Positions 21,101-21,236 of a stretch of DNA of 21,236 nt are shown one piece after another (position 1 is the first letter of the stretch; each line of letters starts with the position of its first letter). A model generated the notes under the pieces. It was given only the letters and a program-made list of their open reading frames with translations, ran no database searches and was not told where the DNA came from. The DNA lies in assembly GCF_000006405.1 (NCBI RefSeq), contig NW_003215602.1, positions 13,164 to 34,399 on the forward strand. The letters are read 5' to 3'. Position numbers and translations under genes: made by a program. Source of the stretch: Perkinsus marinus ATCC 50983. Taxonomy: Eukaryota > Perkinsozoa > Perkinsida > Perkinsidae.

Positions 21101-21142
21101 AACGTGGAGAAACCTGAATTGGAACAACAAAAACAAGAATTG
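59..21142 (+). CDS. Axonemal dynein heavy chain, outer-arm beta type (27 exons, 3' end cut off)
   Basis: Motor subunit of a ciliary or flagellar dynein arm: it hydrolyses ATP and slides outer-doublet microtubules. Exons: 59-123, 392-644, 830-930, 2341-2473, 2522-2812, 2956-3257, 3411-4137, 4947-5125, 5343-6289, 6884-7125, 7629-8359, 8743-9416, 10156-10382, 10740-10889, 11383-11805, 12349-12715, 12761-13893, 14296-14534, 14904-15388, 15644-15897, 16198-17298, 17780-18322, 18484-19306, 19361-19605, 20234-20399, 20685-20801, 21016-21142. All introns are GT-AG and every junction keeps phase. Seen motifs: AAA1 [13 protein letters not shown] and [12 protein letters not shown]2 [11 protein letters not shown]3 GVAGTGKTT and [12 protein letters not shown]4 GVGGSGKQS, then stalk and AAA5. 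P-loops fall near residues 1938, 2214, 2557 and 2902, spaced as in axonemal chains. The N-terminal SNPLNQ...VLPLP and [11 protein letters not shown] segments favour the DNAH9/11/17 class; exact orthology cannot be settled by eye. One frameshift lies at 19003-19010. About 800-900 C-terminal residues are missing beyond the window. Confidence 0.93.
124..391. other. Intron 1 with a family B repeat copy
   Basis: GT-AG intron of 268 bp. Positions about 222-300 hold an inverted copy of dispersed family B (tttcctcagctgctgagctc, then tttcctcac and tgtacagaaacca). No coding sequence is seen. ORFs that read through it are intron read-through. Confidence 0.7.
392..644 (+). CDS. Exon 2: dynein heavy chain N-terminal region
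   Basis: Encodes residues 22-106, beginning [12 protein letters not shown] and ending [11 protein letters not shown]. The acceptor is tatcag before 392, the donor gtgagc at 645, and it ends in phase 0. The stretch [11 protein letters not shown], and [11 protein letters not shown] just before the exon 3 sequence, correspond in order to the poorly conserved first 100 residues of beta-type chains. Alone it looks like an orphan ORF; phase continuity with exons 1 and 3 is the main support. Confidence 0.78.
830..930 (+). CDS. Exon 3: dynein heavy chain N-terminal region
   Basis: Encodes residues 107-140 ([17 protein letters not shown], then [16 protein letters not shown]). The acceptor is gtttag and the donor gtaaga at 931. 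It ends in phase 2 (GC), completed by the G that opens exon 4. It matches the family order in which a 'kDN' segment precedes a helix running into SNPxNQ. Confidence 0.76.
1062..1660. repeat. 46-bp tandem repeat array (minisatellite)
   Basis: About 12-13 head-to-tail copies of a 46-bp unit whose core is gcatagcggccccattcggt, followed by (a/g)aataggtttt and an A-rich joint. Adjacent cores at 1131 and 1177 are exactly 46 apart. Central copies are almost identical and edge copies decay (also 962-1061), as unequal exchange produces. Because 46 is not a multiple of 3, the repeat-rich ORFs on both strands rotate through all frames and are not genes. Confidence 0.93.
1702..1853. repeat. 21-bp tandem repeat array sharing the same core
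   Basis: Seven copies of a 21-bp unit, aataaatggcatagcggccc plus c, directly after the 46-bp array. It shares the 14-base core ggcatagcggcccc with that array. Successive units tend to alternate aataaatgg and aacaaatgg, suggesting a 42-bp higher-order unit. Confidence 0.92.
2341..2473 (+). CDS. Exon 4: dynein heavy chain N-terminal region, SNPLNQ segment
   Basis: Encodes residues 140-184, including [20 protein letters not shown] and ending [11 protein letters not shown]. This is one of the clearest signatures of outer-arm beta chains (LLSNPxNQxxWPxxVSKDV...GQxKGxT). The acceptor is gaacag, the donor gtaaat at 2474, and it ends in phase 0. It follows the longest intron of the window. Confidence 0.85.
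2522..2812 (+). CDS. Exon 5: start of tail domain (DHC_N1)
   Basis: Encodes residues 185-281: VLPLPAKES, an acidic linker, then [34 protein letters not shown] and [11 protein letters not shown]. The LEGxxITWTKQ and NLNS motifs are diagnostic of beta-type axonemal chains. The preceding intron is only 48 bp (2474-2521). The donor gtagta at 2813 gives the conserved NLNS/VHDQL junction. Confidence 0.93.
2956..3257 (+). CDS. Exon 6: tail domain (DHC_N1)
   Basis: Encodes residues 282-382: [64 protein letters not shown]. The order and spacing match the family's tail (ARDNVKFL followed by HYNTxxRM). The acceptor is attag, the donor gtagta at 3258, and it ends in phase 2. Confidence 0.93.
3411..4137 (+). 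CDS. Exon 7: tail domain (DHC_N1)
   Basis: Encodes residues 382-624, largely alpha-helical. Landmarks are [38 protein letters not shown], and at the end DAPLYEN, which continues as [10 protein letters not shown] in exon 8. This tail region mediates contact with the neighbouring heavy chain and intermediate chains. The donor is gtgaga at 4138. Confidence 0.92.
4138..4946. other. Intron 7 (809 bp)
   Basis: AT-rich GT-AG intron between DAPLYEN and [10 protein letters not shown]. It holds short pieces like family A (cccgtaaaatgggtgatatt near 4416 and ttttacgtaaaatgtggtga near 4651). Nothing else is recognisable and no coding potential is supported. Confidence 0.75.
4947..5125 (+). CDS. Exon 8: tail domain, [13 protein letters not shown]
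   Basis: Encodes residues 625-684. It opens with [17 protein letters not shown], a strongly conserved tail motif of axonemal chains, and ends LDEFEEQ plus AT of a Met codon. The acceptor is tttcag, the donor gtaggt at 5126, and it ends in phase 2. Confidence 0.93.
5218..5300. repeat. Family B repeat copy (inverted) in intron 8
   Basis: Contains tttgctttcctcagctgctgagctcggc, given here only in part, then gtttcctcactaattata and gaccatgtg. It is the reverse complement of the block at 9841-10007 and closely matches the copy in intron 1. Confidence 0.75.
5343..6289 (+). CDS. Exon 9: tail domain, C-terminal part of DHC_N1
   Basis: Encodes residues 684-1000. Landmarks are [68 protein letters not shown] and VLPRLDT. 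These follow the family order (NFDPxLVxLLREVxYF, LxPGLxxLxWNS, PRLDT). The donor is gtagta at 6290; a repeat element begins about ten bases inside the intron. Confidence 0.95.
6290..6883. other. Intron 9 (594 bp) with two family A copies
   Basis: GT-AG intron. One truncated family A copy begins ten bases after the donor (about 6300-6380) and a fuller one lies at 6709-6816. The remainder is AT-rich without recognisable content. Confidence 0.75.
6709..6816 (+). repeat. Family A element, forward copy
   Basis: About 108 bp, starting tggagtttcacc and ending gggtgatttaactccta. These ends are imperfect inverted repeats of each other (GGAGTT / AACTCC plus CACC / GGTG). The middle has actactgcatatcgccgcga and tatcgcgtttttcacc. 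It resembles a small non-autonomous inverted-repeat element; no target duplication was confirmed. Confidence 0.75.
6884..7125 (+). CDS. Exon 10: tail to linker connector
   Basis: Encodes residues 1000-1080: [44 protein letters not shown]. YRxxFxxxSFLWL followed by a helix matches the region after PRLDT in the family. The donor is gtatga at 7126 and it ends in phase 0. Confidence 0.92.
7126..7628. other. Intron 10 (503 bp) with family A and B remnants
   Basis: GT-AG intron. Positions 7268-7354 are an inverted family A copy (tattcgcggtgatatg, gtagtcgtaaaatatg). About 7400-7520 is a decayed family B copy (gtgttggcgataataag, actcagctgaggaaagc). The last 100 bases are plain AT-rich sequence. Confidence 0.72.
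7629..8359 (+). CDS. Exon 11: pre-linker region
   Basis: Encodes residues 1081-1324, with [32 protein letters not shown] and RGKFLREC-like helical segments (read here as [13 protein letters not shown]). It corresponds to the family's WLRVDxRPxK...WxxxF region leading to the linker. The donor is the consensus gtaagt at 8360; it ends in phase 2. Confidence 0.92.
8470..8592 (-). repeat. Family A element, inverted copy in intron 11
   Basis: Reads tggagttctacgtgaagtgg, then gatattcgcggtgatatgca, then tttttcatatcacggtctcg and aattcca. It is the reverse complement of the family A consensus, with degenerate terminal inverted repeats. Confidence 0.78.
8608..8737. repeat. Family C: four 33-bp tandem units ending at the exon 12 acceptor
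   Basis: Units start at 8608, 8641, 8674 and 8707 with core gaaaatcttcgctgtgcgta. The last has a 3-base insertion and runs directly into gatttcag, the 3' splice site of exon 12. Because 33 is a multiple of 3 the array is open in one frame ([11 protein letters not shown]-like peptide), but it lies upstream of the acceptor and outside the conserved protein. Confidence 0.92.
8743..9416 (+). CDS. Exon 12: linker domain (DHC_N2), first part
   Basis: Encodes residues 1324-1549: [94 protein letters not shown]. RHWxxLM...V...F and E...V..EKxLxxIxxTW are linker hallmarks. The linker is the lever that swings across the AAA ring during the power stroke. The exon starts directly after a 33-bp tandem repeat that runs into the acceptor. 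Confidence 0.95.
9417..10155. other. Intron 12 (739 bp): 30-bp tandem array plus family B
   Basis: The donor gtaagt is followed at once by about six to seven degenerate 30-bp units (gggaaaatatgaaaattttc, gtaaaattt) up to about 9620. A good family B copy fills 9841-10007, with a second fragment at about 10055-10100. An inverted family C core (gcgcagcgcgaagattttt) sits at about 10115-10133. Confidence 0.8.
9841..10007 (+). repeat. Family B dispersed intronic repeat, best copy
   Basis: Ordered blocks: cacatggtcaactacatgtg, ttggtgataatatgaaaatt, ctgaggg..., ttcataactctactgagctt, agcagctgaggaaagcgaac, tattcctactccaaca, then gtcactgcgccacgaaatta. The same blocks in the same order occur at about 17480-17610 and 20811-21000. 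Partial copies lie at about 10945-11215 and 15940-16180, and inverted copies are in introns 1 and 8. Confidence 0.82.
10156..10382 (+). CDS. Exon 13: linker domain
   Basis: Encodes residues 1549-1624: [49 protein letters not shown]. These match the family's W..VQ..W..LE.IF..S.DIR.QLP.D..RF signature. The donor is gtgagt at 10383, and the next intron holds the assembly gap. Confidence 0.95.
10383..10739. other. Intron 13 with assembly gap
   Basis: GT-AG intron. Positions 10525-10624 are exactly 100 N, the usual placeholder for a gap of unknown size. A family A right half follows the gap at 10625-10690, and a piece matching the other end of family A (tcacggtcgtgaaacttcac) lies next to the acceptor. 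Exons 13 and 14 join without loss of family sequence, so the gap probably hides only intron repeat. Confidence 0.9.
10740..10889 (+). CDS. Exon 14: linker domain, FPRFYF motif
   Basis: Encodes residues 1625-1674: [51 protein letters not shown]...FPRFYF.....LLDILSNG is nearly invariant in dyneins. The reading runs without loss from exon 13, so no exon is hidden in the N run. The donor is gtagtg at 10890. Confidence 0.95.
10890..11382. other. Intron 14 (493 bp) with family B copies
   Basis: GT-AG intron largely made of two degenerate family B passages: gcaattagtgaggaaagcga near 10970 with tgcatgtgttggtgataata, and again tgttggtgataatacggaaa with ctcagctgaggaaag near 11185. No coding potential. 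Confidence 0.72.
11383..11805 (+). CDS. Exon 15: end of linker
   Basis: Encodes residues 1675-1815: [77 protein letters not shown]. It matches the family's E.V.F......G.VE.WL and PAQ.AL....WWT segments. The donor is the consensus gtaagt at 11806. The exon's last 12 codons are echoed twice in the following intron. Confidence 0.95.
11806..12348. repeat. Intron 15: tandem units of about 107-111 bp carrying copies of the exon 15 end
   Basis: The string attgaaaaa at the end of exon 15 (11785) recurs at 11892 and 12003, spacings of 107 and 111. Each copy is followed by a donor-like gtaagtg, gtgagtg or gagtaagg. Further along, ccccatcacattaatt (about 12097) and cccatcacattaact (about 12207) are about 111 apart. 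The intron appears to have grown by serial tandem duplication of an exon/intron boundary. Confidence 0.85.
11877..11912 (+). other. Possible 36-nt cassette mini-exon (duplicate of exon 15 end)
   Basis: Preceded by aaaag and followed by gtgagtg, it reads in the gene's phase as [12 protein letters not shown], against [12 protein letters not shown] at the end of exon 15. Skipping it gives exactly the family spacing between AMKDY and the DVHARD motif (30 residues), so the default transcript should omit it. Inclusion would add 12 residues in frame just before AAA1. Confidence 0.45.
12349..12715 (+). CDS. Exon 16: start of AAA1, first half of P-loop
   Basis: Encodes residues 1816-1938: [66 protein letters not shown]. 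It ends after one base of the third Gly codon of the AAA1 Walker A motif, so the ATP-binding loop is split by the 45-bp intron 16. Confidence 0.96.
12716..12760 (+). other. Intron 16: 45-bp intron inside the AAA1 P-loop
   Basis: Donor gtaggt, acceptor ttttag. Retaining it would introduce TAA, and removing it rebuilds [13 protein letters not shown] exactly. Positions 12727-12750 form an inverted repeat (ACGTTTT and AAAACGT around a ten-base loop), nearly identical to a segment of intron 23. Confidence 0.93.
12761..13893 (+). CDS. Exon 17: AAA1 and most of AAA2
   Basis: Encodes residues 1938-2315. AAA1 has [15 protein letters not shown] (rest of Walker A), [21 protein letters not shown] (Walker B), [19 protein letters not shown] (sensor I region and arginine), and [17 protein letters not shown]2 has [11 protein letters not shown] at 13594, [30 protein letters not shown] (Walker B) and TVMDDNK. 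AAA1 is the main hydrolysis site and looks intact. In AAA2 the Gly before the P-loop Lys is Ala. Confidence 0.97.
13894..14295. other. Intron 17 (402 bp), three tandem units
   Basis: GT-AG intron. The phrase aaaacggcagaaa with atgttcaaattt recurs at about 13974 and 14102 (129 apart) and weakly at about 14218 (aaaacggcaaaaaatg). AT-rich, no coding potential. Confidence 0.75.
14296..14534 (+). CDS. Exon 18: end of AAA2
   Basis: Encodes residues 2316-2395: [40 protein letters not shown], and [17 protein letters not shown] and SPATVSRxG are conserved AAA2 segments. In the usual SPATVSRAG (or TPATVSRAG) the Ala is Gly here. The donor is gtaagt at 14535. Confidence 0.95.
14535..14903. other. Intron 18 (369 bp), two tandem units
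   Basis: GT-AG intron. The passage ending ccccacataggtcattccgt at about 14668-14687 recurs as ccccacatatttcataccgt at about 14787-14806, 120 bases apart, with similar AT-rich flanks. Confidence 0.75.
14904..15388 (+). CDS. Exon 19: AAA2-AAA3 junction and start of AAA3 P-loop
   Basis: Encodes residues 2395-2557: [69 protein letters not shown] and PVLFCGVAG. It ends one base into the Gly codon of the AAA3 Walker A, the same position and phase at which exon 16 ends in AAA1. Confidence 0.95.
15644..15897 (+). CDS. Exon 20: AAA3 Walker A and Walker B
   Basis: Encodes residues 2557-2641: [11 protein letters not shown] (rest of Walker A), [36 protein letters not shown] (Walker B) and [18 protein letters not shown]3 regulates dynein cycling in the family, and both nucleotide motifs look intact. 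The donor is gtgagc at 15898. Confidence 0.96.
15898..16197. other. Intron 20 (300 bp) with family B fragments
   Basis: GT-AG intron containing repeated gaaaattgtgaggaaatttt and ggtttttgagcacttctatt phrases, and near its end tgagctcaattgaggaacgc and gtatattccttcaaca, the 3' half of family B. Confidence 0.72.
16198..17298 (+). CDS. Exon 21: rest of AAA3 and AAA4
   Basis: Encodes residues 2642-3008. AAA3 end: [20 protein letters not shown] and [45 protein letters not shown]4: [39 protein letters not shown] (Walker A), [30 protein letters not shown]. Motifs are typical and intact. The donor is gtgagt at 17299. Confidence 0.97.
17299..17779. other. Intron 21 (481 bp): family B copy joined to a family A element
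   Basis: GT-AG intron. About 17480-17610 is a good forward family B copy. The family A element at 17611-17734 follows directly, interrupting it: family B's terminal gtggcgcagtgacg block appears after the element in inverted orientation (about 17741). Nothing coding. Confidence 0.78.
17611..17734 (-). repeat. Family A element with perfect 11-bp terminal inverted repeats
   Basis: It starts acactggagtt (17611-17621) and ends aactccagtgt (17724-17734), exact reverse complements, 124 bp overall. Internal gcgtaaaacttcatgaaaaa and gtttttcatatcacggtcgc match the other inverted copies. This is the hallmark of a MITE-like element; no encoded protein. Confidence 0.85.
17780..18322 (+). CDS. Exon 22: end of AAA4 and stalk coiled coil 1
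   Basis: Encodes residues 3009-3189: [71 protein letters not shown], then a charged heptad-rich helix ([20 protein letters not shown] and onward) that is coiled coil 1 of the stalk. The phase-0 donor gtaaat at 18323 restores the family spacing LIDE/VTVASEK. Confidence 0.95.
18484..19306 (+). CDS. Exon 23: microtubule-binding domain and stalk coiled coil 2, with frameshift
   Basis: Encodes residues 3190-3464. Coiled coil 1 ends with [20 protein letters not shown]. The microtubule-binding domain has [39 protein letters not shown] and [19 protein letters not shown]. The frame then shifts by -1 at AAA AAG (19003-19008). From 19008 the next frame gives [15 protein letters not shown], a long coiled coil 2, and [31 protein letters not shown]. 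Without the shift, translation stops at 19063-19065, losing AAA5 onward. Exons on both sides are intact, so I favour a missing base in the assembly over a dead gene. Confidence 0.92.
19307..19360 (+). other. Intron 23: 54-bp intron related to intron 16
   Basis: Donor gtagga, acceptor tattcag; removal joins SAFVG to YISPFSAAF in phase. Positions 19320-19343 match 12727-12750 at 23 of 24 bases, and the similarity reaches back to the donor (both begin gtagg and then tggga or tggga-like sequence). Confidence 0.92.
19361..19605 (+). CDS. Exon 24: start of AAA5
   Basis: Encodes residues 3464-3545: [68 protein letters not shown]. The LPxDxxSxENA and RWPLxIDPQxQ motifs mark the AAA5 core. It is preceded by a 54-bp intron and followed by donor gtaggt at 19606. 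Confidence 0.96.
19606..20233. other. Intron 24 (628 bp)
   Basis: GT-AG intron. It holds weak family B pieces in both orientations (ggaatatatgttttgttttc near 19713, acatgtattggtgaaaatat near 19878). The remainder, including two 'gctctcgaa/gaca' phrases near 19950 and 20062, is not recognised. Confidence 0.7.
20234..20399 (+). CDS. Exon 25: AAA5
   Basis: Encodes residues 3546-3601: [20 protein letters not shown], then [23 protein letters not shown]. It matches the family's IKWIKxxxG..L...QL.Q and G..VLIEN..E..D..L.PLL. The acceptor is ctatcag and the donor gtaacc at 20400; it ends in phase 2. The real frame here is overlapped by a longer spurious ORF in another frame. Confidence 0.94.
20685..20801 (+). 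CDS. Exon 26: AAA5
   Basis: Encodes residues 3601-3640: [38 protein letters not shown]. It matches the invariant IKIGDxExxYxxxFRLxLxTKLxNPHY stretch. The acceptor is gctcag and the donor gtgaga at 20802. Confidence 0.95.
20802..21015. other. Intron 26 filled by a family B copy
   Basis: GT-AG intron of 214 bp, nearly all family B: gtgttggtgaaattatgaaaa, shown here in part, then ggtttctgtacacccttatt, gagctcatgtgagagaagca, tcttccaacactgg and tcgtcactgcgccacaaaat, and then the acceptor. The repeat itself supplies almost the whole intron. Confidence 0.78.
21016..21142 (+). CDS. Exon 27: AAA5 (last exon in window)
   Basis: Encodes residues 3640-3682: [42 protein letters not shown]. It matches the family's PE..AQ.TLINFTVT.DGLEDQLL..VV..E.P.LE. 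The donor gtaaga at 21143 opens an intron that is cut by the window end. Confidence 0.95.
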
Positions 21143-21236
21143 GTAAGATAAGGAAAGATATTTTTTATTTTCTGCGCGCACAGCGAAGATTAATTTATGG
21201 TTTGAGAAAATATGCAACTTTTGTAGTTTTTTTCTC

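Noticed and set aside
1-21236. A new multi-gene system such as a defence island, biosynthetic cluster or virus
   Set aside because: Every conserved coding segment belongs to one dynein heavy chain; no other gene family is visible on either strand.

Overview
The whole window is one eukaryotic protein-coding gene on the + strand: the 5' four fifths of an axonemal dynein heavy chain. The protein most resembles the outer-arm beta/gamma-type chains (animal DNAH9/DNAH11/DNAH17, sea urchin beta chain, algal ODA4 class). Joining GT-AG exons by codon phase and by the known order of dynein domains gives 27 exons, from an ATG at 59 to a donor at 21143, where the gene leaves the window. The joined reading is about 3,682 codons, against about 4,500 for a full-length chain. 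The end of AAA5, AAA6 and the C-terminal domain lie outside.

The organism must build motile cilia or flagella and has intron-rich genes (about one intron per 410 coding bases). It uses the standard genetic code, since TAA and TAG are absent from the exons but frequent in the introns. Introns are AT-rich and full of strings such as ggaaaatttt, while exons are more balanced. This suits a flagellated protist; a Perkinsus-like alveolate is my guess, not a demonstration.

Layout: exons 1-4 (59-2473) give the extreme N-terminus. Exons 5-11 (2522-8359) give the tail that binds intermediate chains and the partner heavy chain. Exons 12-15 (8743-11805) give the linker. Exons 16-17 give AAA1 (the main ATPase) and AAA2, exons 18-20 the rest of AAA2 and the start of AAA3, and exon 21 AAA3-AAA4. 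Exons 22-23 give the stalk and microtubule-binding domain, and exons 24-27 the start of AAA5. All 26 junctions keep phase; the only coding break is a one-base frameshift in exon 23 near 19003-19010.

The unexplained structure is in the introns. There is a 46-bp plus 21-bp minisatellite in the 1.4-kb intron 3. At least three repeat families recur in many introns in both orientations, one of them with a perfect 11-bp terminal inverted repeat. Several introns are built of roughly 110-130-bp tandem units, and one of these carries a copy of an exon end that could be an in-frame mini-exon. Two very short introns (45 and 54 bp) share a nearly identical hairpin core, which looks introner-like. I see no second gene, no RNA gene and no defence or mobile coding system.
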